Below, piece after piece: positions 48,369 to 58,442 of a DNA stretch of 64,000 nt. This DNA is from Gnetum montanum. Taxonomy: Eukaryota; Streptophyta; Gnetopsida; Gnetales; Gnetaceae. Position numbers and translations under genes: made by a program. The notes beneath the pieces were generated by a model. It ran no database searches. It was not told where the DNA came from and saw only the letters and a list, made by a program, of their open reading frames with translations. Each line of letters begins with the position of its first letter. The stretch's first letter is position 1. The stretch is taken from contig MNCI01025042.1 of NCBI GenBank assembly GCA_015680685.1, positions 1,444,810 to 1,508,809 of the forward strand, given 5' to 3'.

Positions 48369-49135
48369 TATCGATAATTTTAATTTTGGTTTTAAAATAT
48401 TTTTAATTGATTAAATTAAAAAAATCCAACAAGTGAAATTACCCAAAGTCTAAGGGTTTTGGCTGGAAAATTTTTGTAATTGCAACCGTAGGTGTAGTAC
48501 AAGTTGTGGTAGTTGTGTGCACTACAGTTAGGAAAAATACGAGAGTTTAGTGCTAGTAAAACTAACTACACTAGCTTTGCCAATAAGAGCTACCCTAGGG
48601 GTTGGTTGGGGGGGGGGGGGGGGTTGGAGCGGTGGGAGTAACCAATCAATTTCCTTTCCCAATAAAATGATGTTGAGGATACCCCCTCTCAAGAAAAGTA
48701 CAGTGGCTTTAAAAGTAAACATAAAATGTTGATCTTCCAATAGCTACACCAAAGTCTTGGGAGGGGCTAAGTTGGTTTTGCCCACAAAATTTCACAATAG
48801 GGCCTTTGATTTTTTGGAGCAAAACCATGCTAGCCTTTGGAAAATACAAAGGAAAGTTTCCATGAGGACAAGTAATAGGTTTTACAAGTGACCATGTTGG
48901 CTTTAAAAAATCCAATAATTGCTATGAAAATTCTATGAACATCAAAATCACCTACAATTGATACACTAGGTATTGGTTGTAGGAGAATGGGTAGTAGTGT
49001 TGGTTTTCTTAGCATAAATTTTAAAATATTTTTTTACAAATCAAACTTATAAAAAGAAAAAAATTGTTTCAAAAGGGGCAAAGTAGGATTTGGCTAAGAG
49101 CTTGAATGGAGGCCCTCCTTGTAGCACTAGAAAAT
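48369..49135 (-). other. Leader between 5' LTR and gag, with a 16-G run
   Basis: No gene is seen. The plus strand has G16 at 48608-48623, followed by TTGGAGCGGTGGGAG. The primer-like site TAGTGCTACAAGGAGG is on the minus strand at 49129-49114, next to the LTR end. Confidence 0.6.
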
Positions 49136-49842
49136 TGTGGTGCCTAAAAAAATTGATCACTAGAAAAAATAAAAAGTTCCAAGAAGAATAGTTTTAACCC
49201 TAGGTTTCAAGGGCCTCCAAGAAAGAGGATCCAAGGTGCCCTGGATGATCTTGTCAATCACCCAAGGACTTAAAGTGTGTAAACAGGGTAAATAAGAAAA
49301 ATGTAGATCCAAGTAAAAAGAAAGCACAATGCTAGCATCATGGAGCTGCATTGAAATTAGTGGAGCAATGTTGGAATTGTTGGAGCAACACTAGCCTTGC
49401 TGGAAAAATGAAATCCCAACCTCTCTACTGTTGGCTTTTGTGAAAAAGTAGAAATCCCACAACTCCAATGCTAGCTTTGTGGCATCTATGCTAAAGATCA
49501 TGGCAACTACACTAGCTATTGCTAGGAAAATAAAAACCCAACAACTCCAACATTGTATGTAGGTGGTTCCAACGTAGTTATGGCTATGTCCCACACAAAA
49601 CACATGAAAATGCCAAATTTGGTAGTTTCCAAGGCATTTTCAACATTCTCAAGCCTAAATAGTTTTACAATGAAAATTGTATATGAGATTGTAGCTCATG
49701 GGCTTCCAACCTCATATATATGAGATTATAGCTCATCGGCTTCCAACCTCATAGTTTTACAATGAAAATCTAGCCTCAAGTGTAGGGGTGAAGATTACAA
49801 TGTCAAAAAGGTTGCAACATGCATTTTCTTGGTGGTGTTTCA
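49136..49842 (-). repeat. 5' LTR of the minus-strand element
   Basis: On the minus strand it begins TGAAACACCACCAAGAAAAT at 49842 and ends GGCACCACA at 49136. The U5 block GATGATCTTGTCAATCACCC (plus strand 49240-49262) is shared with 51836-51850 and 18967. At 707 bp it is about half the usual length, with U3 shortened. It contains a 35-bp direct duplication (49681-49715 and 49718-49752) flanked by repeated AGTTTTACAATGAAAAT. Confidence 0.7.
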
Positions 49843-50609
49843 ATTCTATATTCATTTTGATCATTATTCCATCCTTCTATTTTAACTTAGAGATGATGCC
49901 ATCCCATTCTTACTATGCCAATTGATCTTGTTATGAATATTGAAATTGTTGCATAAGGATATTCTATTTCATTATGTCTTCTATCTCTAACATTTTACTA
50001 GTAATATTAAATTTTTTTATATTTATGCCTTATCATCTTGCTAGAATTTTTTCAATTTCTAGAATGTTCTAAATTTATTATTTTATCAATATTATCAATA
50101 CATCATTTTTGTAGCCACAATCATCCTTCATATTAACATTGAAGTATTAGCCTAATGGTAAAGACTCTTGATTTAAAAGCTTAAGGTATGGGTTCAATTC
50201 TGGAGGATAATTTTGAATTATAAAGTTCTAATTGGATCATATATCTTGGGGCACATGTATATTATAATTATTTTGGGTTCCTACACCTCCACAATTGTTC
50301 TTTATGTTAGTAAGAACATGCATATTAAGATGAATGTTAAGGGTTACCATATAAAATGTTGTTAAAATAAAACTAGAAAAATAATGATAAACATGAGCAT
50401 GTTATAGGTATTATGTAGAATAGAATTTGTAAATTTGAGAACCATGATTAAGACATCTTCATATTGTACCTAAACTCTACCAAACTAAAGGTTAAGTATC
50501 TATCTTTAAAGATCGTATAGTTAAATAATTTTGACTTTGAATGGTCACCTTCCTTTGTGATGATCAGTGAGTATTCCCTACATCTAATCATATAAATCAC
50601 AAGCATATA
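49843..50609. other. Spacer holding a SINE candidate
   Basis: Apart from the tRNA-like element at 50144-50320, no gene or LTR sequence is recognised. Confidence 0.5.
50144..50320 (+). mobile_element. tRNA-derived SINE candidate
   Basis: The 5' end GTATTAGCCTAATGGTAAAG has an A-box-like TTAGCCTAATGGT (50147-50159). About 30 bp on, GGGTTCAATTC (50190-50200) is B-box-like. The flanks carry a direct repeat: CATATTAACATTGAA (50129-50143) and CATATTAAGATGAA (from 50321), a size typical of SINE target duplications. Length is about 177 bp. It lacks the pairing of a functional tRNA; I see no clear tail. Confidence 0.6.
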
Positions 50610-50991
50610 CTAAAACGCCACCAAAATTTGCATGTTACAACCATTTTTCATCATGTAGCCTTCACCCCATGAAATGTGAGCCTAAGCTTCATTGTAAACA
50701 TGAAGACTATAATCCATGAGGGGCAATCTCATGTATCTCATACTTTTGATCTTGAAAATGCCTCATAAGTGATCAAAGCCTCATCCTCCAAGTGGGAAAA
50801 GTCATGTACTATCTATATTTAGGCTTTTGGGCATTAAAAATGCCTTTTGGGATGCCAAAAATGGAAATTTAATGGGTTTTGTGAGGGGTATAGCACTTTC
50901 TACACTAGAAATGCATGCATGGGGGGTGTAGTTCACCTATCCCATTGCAGAGGAGTAGATCTCACCTACTCCCAATATGGAGGGGTACAAC
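50610..50991 (+). repeat. Partial LTR (first ~380 bp)
   Basis: It begins TAAAACGCCACCAAAATTTG and follows the family U3 to CAATATGGAGGGGTACAAC. A second LTR then starts at once (50992). Best read as the left part of an LTR into which the next element inserted. Confidence 0.65.
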
Positions 50992-52588
50992 CTAAAACAC
51001 CACCAAATTTGCATTTTGTAATCTTTATAACCACATCCCATGACCCCAAGGCTAAACTTCATTATAAATGTGAAGATTGTAACATACGAAGGGAAATCTC
51101 ACATATTTCATACATTTGGAACTAAAAAATGCCTTATAAGTGGCCATAGCCTCATTTCCCAAGTGAAAAGAATCATCTAGGATCTATATTTGGGCTTGGG
51201 GGAAGGGTCAAAAATGCCTTTTTGGATGCCAAAAATGGCAATTTGATGGGTTATATGGGGGGTATACACTTTTCTACATTGGAAACACATGTAAGAGGGT
51301 GGATCTCATCACTCCTAGCATGGAGGGGTGTGGGTCACCTACTTCTAGTGTGAAGGGGTATATCTCAACATGGAAGGGTGAGGAATTTACAATGCCCAAC
51401 ATGGAGGATGGTTTGACCTTCTTCCCTTGCATTGAAGCTCCGTCTTCCTAGTGTTGATGCACCCTCCCCCTAGCGTAGAAGCCACAAAGACTAGATTCCA
51501 ATACTCCATGCACTTTAGCATTGACCATGCATTCCATCAAGGAAAGTTGAAGGCCTAGCATAGAAGATCTACCTCTAGAATAGATGGTGTACCCTCATTA
51601 TGATTTATAGTAAATAGAATGGCCATGGGGGTTTAGAACTTACTATATATGATAATCCCTAAATTTGGACACCCATCTTACCTGTATATGGCAGAAATTT
51701 GTAGTAAAATTATAGCCAGTTGTAACGTCGGAAAATGTCGGTTGCTGGAAACACCGAGGGGATTTCCGTATACACAGTTTTAACCCTAGATCCACGCGAG
51801 GACCGTGCTAGAGAAAATGAATCCGAGGTGCCCTGAATAATCTTGTCAATAAAACAAGAACTTACTTAGTTAGTAAATTTGTTGATAATCGTATAATGAA
51901 GTGACGATTTGATATGAGAATATATTATCGATTCACGAGAAAACAAGATCTGCTCCGATATTGTGTTTCGAAGGTAATGAAGGCAATGTAAATTATATGA
52001 AATTATTATAGAATTCAATGTAACAAGGTGAAATGAATTAAAATTGGTACATGCACAATCCCGAGATCTGGGATCTACCTTATAGATAAATATGGTGAAT
52101 GCAATGGGATTTACAAGAAAACTTTGGTTTGGACGAAATGTCTGCCACCAACAAGAAGCTAATTAGAGAGTAAACAAGCAAAGGTCAATCTACCTTATTC
52201 TAGCCAATCTGGGCATAAGGGATTTAGGCTCGAAGCAAAGTGTCTGATAACTTGAAATCTCTGGTCAAAAGTTTCCTTCTATCACCGTCGATGTTCTTCT
52301 CATCGGCTCGTCAATCTCTTGTCAATACTATCAAAAATTGGCAACCTTGCCAACCCTTTGAGCATTGTCCACCGAGGTATTTATAAGATTAGGGTTAGGA
52401 GAAAGATGTGGTTTAGATGATGCATGTCCTGGACCCACAAAATGTCGTTGACCTGATGTGTTGTAGCTGAAGTTTGTGGCGCTACATTGTGTTATGCTCT
52501 GAAGTGTAGTATAGCGTAACCACCCTTTAAGAAGAAAATTTATTTGACTTTGTCTCTTATGTTGAATGAATTGTTTTACGACTACACT

Positions 52589-52612
52589 ATGATACGCTAG
52601 GAAGCGTATCAT
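52589..52612. promoter_or_regulatory. Perfect hairpin ATGATACGCT/AGCGTATCAT
   Basis: 10-bp arms (52589-52598 and 52603-52612) with the loop AGGA. It lies upstream of the minus-strand TATA box in the solo LTR. Confidence 0.8.
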
Positions 52613-52673
52613 GGCATAATGACCGTCACTGCTTGAATTTCGTTATCCTTGTTGTATCAACTGTGCTACTTGC

Positions 52674-52713
52674 GCTACGCTACGTTACGCTGCATAGCGT
52701 AATGTAGCGTAGC
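52674..52713. promoter_or_regulatory. 40-bp near-perfect palindrome of TACGCTAC units
   Basis: The arms GCTACGCTACGTTACGCT (52674-52691) and AGCGTAATGTAGCGTAGC (52696-52713) pair at 17 of 18 positions around GCAT. Related imperfect hairpins lie near 52484-52515 and 52807-52837. Confidence 0.85.
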
Positions 52714-53699
52714 ATACAAAAGGTTAAAGTTTTGAACATGGCTAACTTGCGAAGTTGAAGTGTTATTGCTGTGCATCCATTATTCTGTTCTGTTCTTCTG
52801 GAGTCCACTATGCTAAGCTGCGTTGTGTAGCGTAGCAGGCCCTTAGCCAAAAAGAGAAAACTTGCTGAGATGTGCCACTTGCTGCAAATCCTTGCCTAAG
52901 CTTCGAGAATTTTCTGAATCATCGAGGTCTCAAAATTTCACGGTGTTTTACCAGTTTGTAGCCATATTAGAACAGAACTGTATCCAATTTTTAGCCCATT
53001 TCATGGCTAAAAACCTATAAAACTAAAATCCCAACATCATTTTTAGGTTCCACACTTTGGCATTTTGAGCAACATAGAATTTTTTACTTCCAAGAGCTCT
53101 TGCTACCTTGCAAAAATGCAGCTTCTTGGAGCCTCCCAACATAGAACCCCTATAGCCTTGTTACCCTCCTAAGATTTGTGGGTTTTTTAGTTTCTACACT
53201 ACATTCCGAGGAATACCAACTCCTAGTGTGGAACATTTTGATAGCCAAATTTTTCAAATTTCTCAACCCCTCAACAAGGACCAACATTGTAGATTTGTAG
53301 TAGTAAAAGAGATTTGATAGCATCAAGAGTGGTAGGACACTCGGATTGTGAAGATGATTACATCAACTCCAATGAATCTTTAACTGTTGTCAAAGTAAAC
53401 CTCCTTTGCTCTTCCACAAGTAACATTTATACATAATCTCTAAACTCATTCTTTATTTTTTTCAATCAAATTTCAAAGTTTCAATTTTTGTGCAATTTGT
53501 ATTTACTTCCTGGTCTATAGATCTGCCTTTTTATTTACATTATCTACTTCACATTTCATAAGTCCCTAGGTAATCTATTGAACCATCCAAGGCACCCTGA
53601 ATTACATTTTTTTGAAGGCTATTGGGATTTTAAGTTGAGGCTATTATGCTAGGACTTTCAATTTTTCAATGATCAAATTTTCTAGTTGCAATAGTTTTC

Positions 53700-53715
53700 T
53701 AGTGTTAGAAGGAGG
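53700..53715 (+). promoter_or_regulatory. Primer-binding-like site
   Basis: TAGTGTTAGAAGGAGG begins 10 nt after the LTR end and is followed by ACCTCC. See the equivalents at 19097 and 49114-49129 (minus). Confidence 0.55.
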
Positions 53716-54466
53716 ACCTCCACTCAAATTCTATGTTGAAATCTGTTTCCTAATAGCCAACATTGACATATTGAAGCTGTAACCTTTATTTTGTAGCCAA
53801 AACATTTAAATCTCTTACAATCAATGTTGTAGTCCATCCCCCTTCTACTCCCCCTCAACTCTCAAAACCCAACATGGGAGTGGTAGGTGTGTGGGCTTTG
53901 AAATTTCATAGTAATTATTGTAAATTTCCAAAGCCAAAATTGATCTTCTAGAGAATTTTCTTCCCTCCCTTGGCTACCAGAATCCTCTAAGTTTGTAATG
54001 TTGGTGGTTTTAATCCTTTTAAAAGCTACTAGACTTTTCAAAGTCAACTAAATCCCCATCCCCTCTTGTCCTAGTTGAGAAAATTGGCAACGTTCCAAAA
54101 CCATTTTCTAGTGGAAAACACAAACTTTCCACTTTGATTTCCAACATCCCCCTTTTCCAATGTTGGCAAGGAAGGTTTGAGATCCCCCTAATCTCACCCT
54201 CCTTTCCTTTCCCTTTACTACACTTAGAATAGGTGTAGCTAAAAAGCCCAATGTTGGTGAAGTTTGAAACCTTATTTTCATATTTCCATTTTTGGCAAAG
54301 GGGTGTACCTCCCTTAACCCCCCACTTAATATTTATAGTGAGTGATCTGTTCTTAGCTATTTTTTCTTCTTTTAATCATTTTTCAATTTCACTTGCTAGA
54401 ATTTACTTTTTATTTAACATTTTATAACATTGTTGGTTTATTTTCTTTGTCTAGCATTCTTTCATC
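53716..54466 (+). other. Leader before gag
   Basis: C/T-rich non-coding stretch. It parallels 19113-19793 (phrases CTAGTGGAAAACACAAACTT and TTGGCAAAGGGGTGTACC versus AGTAAAGGGGTATACC). No gene is seen. Confidence 0.6.
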
Positions 54467-57150
54467 ATGTCGTTTGGAGAATCAACCATCTTTTCATTCA
54501 ACTTTATTGATGATATGTCTAAATAGCAAGCTTTGAGGATCTATGATCCTAACGACCTTACAATGGCTAGATGTTGACAATCATTGAGGCTTAGGGGGGA
54601 AAGTCCTAGATTTTTGGTTATAAATGAAGATCACTACAACCACATTTGTGACAAAATCCATGTTGGCATGCTGATTCCTCATATGGAAGTGGAAGCCAAA
54701 AGGAAGTACAAGATCATACATAAAGATGAAAAGGAGTATATTCCTTCCCTGTATGATCATATATTCCTTACCAACACCTATGCCTACATCCTATCTTAGT
54801 TAATCGAGATGGATGGAAAGGATGAGAAGGTTAGCTTGGTTGGGCACTAATAGGAAGAGTAGGATGAATTCAAGGTAGAATCAAAGCTTAAAAACATCCT
54901 AGGCAGGTTGTCCCAACAAACAACTCCCAGGGCCATAGTGCCTTCCTCTACCTTCTGCATCTCCTCCATGGGCTAGGTGTTGCACTCCTCTACCCCTTCT
55001 TACCTGACCATGTTTGGGTCCATACCAGTCATAGCCACACATACCACCACAAATCCACTAACCATCCATGTGGGATCCACCATAGGATCCCAGGAAACCT
55101 AAGGGTAACATAACTCCTTTGTTCTATTTGTGTCCCAGATACTAGCACAGACATCTTTCTCCTTGTTTAGTTTTCCTACTATAGCCATAACATAACCTCT
55201 CCCCTCTATGCAACAACCCATAGTGAGACCACAAGCCTCCCAATAGATACCATAACCATTTGTACAAACCCTATAGTCAACAACGAGATCACAGGGTCTA
55301 GATCAAGCATTTCAAATGATCTAGGACCTAACAAAGAAGTTGAAAAGGCTTAGAGCCTCTACATCTCAAAGCATCAAGATCATGTACTTGTACTAAGATG
55401 ATCCCATTAGTCCTATGGTTGTATCCTTGATGCTTCCTCATGGTGTCCCCATCCCTCAATTCAGAAAATATGATGGAGAGGATGATTACAATGCTCATCT
55501 TATTACTTTCTACTCTAAATGTTTGCTACTGCATCCATGGCCACACATCATAATGGGGATATTCCCTATGTCTTTGATAGGGAAATTGCTTGATTAGTAC
55601 CATGCTTTATCGAGGGGATCTGTATCCTCTCTCAAAGACTTGATAGCCTAGTTCATTAATCACTTCAAGTACAACTTGAAGCCTAACACTATGCTTGATC
55701 AATTAATGAAGGTTAAGCAAGGATTCCTCGAACTAGTGTAGAAGCTCGTCCAACAATGGAATGGTCTACTCAACAAGATACTAGAGCCTATAGATGAAAC
55801 ACATTTTTTTGGCTACATTCAAGGGGGTAGTTAATTACTTTATCAAGTCCAAGATTTACTATCTTGATCCACAGTCAAGCATTCTCCAAAACTAGGAACA
55901 TATAGAATGCTACAAAGGCTAGCCATATCTCTATCTACATAGCATACAAAAATCAACATACAAAGAGGAATAAAGAGAGGGGTAAACAAAAAGATGTAGC
56001 TATAGTGGTAGTAACCAAAGAGACTAAAACTACTAACCAAGGACCAAAGGCCAATGCATCTAAATCCCCTACTAACAACTGAGACAACCAATCATCAACC
56101 TCTAGGCCACTATATTTCCTACTCCTAGGTTGAACTTTGAGAGGAAGGACAAGAAAAAATACACTAACTTACCTTTGAAGCCATTTGAACTACTGGATCA
56201 ATTGTTAAATAGTGGAAATATACATATAACCAAATGACTGAAGCCACTTGAAAGAAGCATGAGTGACTATGCAAAATAGCCAAATATTCGACTCAAGTGA
56301 CAAAGGATGACCCTTAATTGCCTATGTGTTTTAAGTGAGACAAATTTTGCCACTAATTGCCTGGTCATGATAAAAACTTTTACCTTGAACTAAAGGATGA
56401 CCTATAGAAAATGATAGATAGGGAAGAGTTGGTTCTAGATGCCTCCAATCCTATCTAACCACAAAACTAGTAGATGTAGATGTATATGGAACCATTGAAT
56501 GGTAATAACATCCCTTCTATTATATCAATGTTCAACATCGATGACAATTGAAGACCAGCGAGGGAACCGTTTGTGATCCAAGTACCCCCTTGCAATGAAA
56601 GGGCCTCTTCAACTTCCACTAGTTCAAGACATCCTTTTGTTGTGAGAGTACCATCATGGGTGCCTCCAAGGAAGCCTTATCCTAACATAACCCAACCAGC
56701 CACAACCTAACTAACTAACATAAACATGTAATGACTTCCTGTGGTGGCCAATGCTACAACCTCTTCCTCACAATAACCAACCAACAACCAAAAAACATTA
56801 GCCAAGCAAAGGAAGAAACATACGTAGAAGCCTAACAACAAGGGTGATAAGCAAGCTAACACATGAGAAGAAGTGGATCCACCAAAGCCCACTCCCATAT
56901 CATCTATGTCCATGACCTCCTCTACCCAACTTGCCTTAACTAGAAAACCATAGGAGGACCCCAAAATCTAAAACCAATAAAAAGAGAAAAGGACCCAAAA
57001 ATAACAACCTAAGGCTGAAGTTCATATTTTGGGATACATGGAGAAAGTAAAGCACAACTAGGGAAACTAGCCCATGGCCAACAACAAAAAATTCCTCATT
57101 GCGATGAAATAGGTCAAGCAATTCCTCAAATAGAAAAATACAACATTGAG
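54467..57150 (+). pseudogene. gag of the third element
   Basis: The start ATGTCGTTTGG at 54467 is shared with the other copies. 54584-54799 holds the best-preserved N-terminal part: LRGESPRFLVINEDHYNHIC, VGMLIPHMEVEAKRKYKIIH and EYIPSLYDHIFL. The capsid core is near 55430-55900 (PIPQFRKYDGEDDYNAHLI, YFKYNLKPNTMLDQLMKVKQ). A zinc-knuckle remnant (LKDDL.KMIDREEL) is near 56390-56430. Stops and one frame change are present. Confidence 0.75.
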
Positions 57151-57339
57151 CCTATATGACCTGATCATGACTTCTGCTACACATTGTTAGGTGCTAATCA
57201 AGATGTTGACTTCCATACCTATTAGCAAGGACATCCTTGCTAATGAGGAATCCATCCATATGATAATGGTTCCTTCTTCATTGAGAGAAAAGAAATCAAC
57301 ATCGCTAGTGTTCAACGATAGTGAAATCAAGGTTAATCC

Positions 57340-57800
57340 CTAAAATGGCAAAGTAACCAAGCCTCCTCTCTTCATAACCATACATGTAGGGCAATTTAAG
57401 GTGCATTGGATACACATGGATGATGGTGCCACAAGAAACATTATTTCTTGCACCATCATCGAACGCGTAGGCTTAATAGAGTAGATACAACCTACAACAA
57501 CTGCAAGTCTTTTAATGGATCAAGTGTTGCTATCAAGGGGTCTATCTCGTTGGACTCATTATAGAAGAGTAATTCCCCATAATTACCAATTTCTTGGTGG
57601 TGGAGGAGACACTAGGATTTAACCTTATCTTGGGAAGACCTTGGTTGGATCAATTATAGGCCATGTCTTCACCTATCCATCAAGAGATTCACCTTTCTTA
57701 CAAGGGAAGTGAAATCATCATTCATAGTGATAACGCAATTCCCCTTACTGTTAATAATGTAAACATAGAATAGGGGTCTAACGTGGAACTTCAAGAGAAA
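57340..57800 (+). pseudogene. Aspartic protease of the third element
   Basis: PLFITIHVGQFKVHWIHMDD, then GATRNIISCTIIERVGL; active site DDG. FLVVEETLGFNLILGRPWL keeps the ILGRPWL motif. IHQEIHLSYKGSEIIIHSD follows. There is a frame loss around 57490-57570. Confidence 0.8.
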
Positions 57801-57989
57801 GCTCCTAAATATGAAGTCTAGTAGTATGAGAGAGAGAAGAAAGATAAAAGCAATAATGATGAGCAACAGGACACACTATCGAAAGAGCTTCCCTTCAACA
57901 TCATTAGTGAAGGGGATGGGGAATACAAGCTCATGCAAAATAGGTCTTATATGTTTCCTAACCTCTCAAATATTAGGAAAAGTCTACCA

Positions 57990-58150
57990 AGTAACATGAC
58001 CCACCATGGCCTTAAACTAGAAAAACAATCACATCATGGGCTTGTCATGGCCTAAAAATGGCAATGTAACATGGCCCAGCATGGCCTAAAACTAGCAAAA
58101 CACTTAAATAGCCTATTCCAAAAACAACCTAAAACTAGCAGGCACCTCTT
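57990..58150 (+). repeat. Minisatellite after protease
   Basis: CATGACCCACCATGGCCTTA followed by AACTAGAAAA, CATGGCCTAAAAATGGCAAT, CATGGCCCAGCATGGCCTAA followed by AACTAGCAAA, then CCTAAAACTAGCAGGC. It separates the protease from the antisense gene's C-terminal end. Confidence 0.8.
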
Positions 58151-58442
58151 TTATCTTATTTACATATAGCCTATAATCATATCATTTAGCTATTTAACAT
58201 TATAGCCAAAATTGACATTTCCATTTATAACAATTATATCACTAGAACAATATATAGTCAAAACTAAAACCAAAAGCATAAAATTAAACTTTTTATAACA
58301 TACATAGTTGTGGCCACACTATGTGGCAAAATATCCAAAAATGATAATAATCATCCATAACATAGTCTTAGATAATATTAGCCATCAAAAAACATGATAA
58401 AAGCATGTAGCCAAACAAGTTGAAATAGATAGATGGAGGATG

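Larger units (their letters stand above)
38251..49842 (-). mobile_element. Related Tat element, minus orientation, pol absent
   Basis: On the minus strand: 5' LTR (49842 to 49136), primer-like site, gag, protease, minisatellite, then the antisense gene (which therefore lies on the plus strand). The left end at about 38251 breaks upstream of the antisense gene's first exon, so pol and the 3' LTR are missing. An assembly gap (43989-44073) falls at the antisense gene's end. Confidence 0.7.
51721..52950 (-). mobile_element. Young solo LTR (1230 bp), CCAGT target duplication
   Basis: It is flanked by CCAGT on both sides (51716-51720 and 52951-52955). On the minus strand it starts TAAAACACCGTGAAATTTTG and ends TTCCGACGTTACA, matching the main family's LTR ends. 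Its U5 block GGGCACCTCGGATTC matches the one near 49228. It keeps many CpG sites, unlike its surroundings, so it is probably recent. TATAAATA is on the minus strand at 52385-52378. Palindromes of TACGCTA/TAGCGTA type fill its U3. The 93-codon frame inside (52331-52612, minus) is not recognised. Confidence 0.85.
50992..53690 (+). repeat. 5' LTR of the third element (interrupted)
   Basis: It starts TAAAACACCACCAAATTTGC and ends TCTAGTTGCA. Without the 1230-bp insertion and its 5-bp duplication it is about 1463 bp, equal to the 5' LTR at 17628-19087. TATAAAAC is at 53016-53023. The U5 block GGTAATCTATTGAACCATCC followed by AAGGCACCCTGAATT lies near 53570-53610. Confidence 0.7.

Noticed and set aside
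50144-50220. Functional tRNA gene
   Set aside because: Boxes are present but I cannot form acceptor, anticodon and T stems with normal pairing; a SINE head fits better.
56707-57121. Minus-strand hydrophobic open frames (85 and 61 codons), possible membrane proteins
   Set aside because: They lie antisense to the Lys/Thr-rich C-terminal part of gag; the gag reading is shared with other copies.
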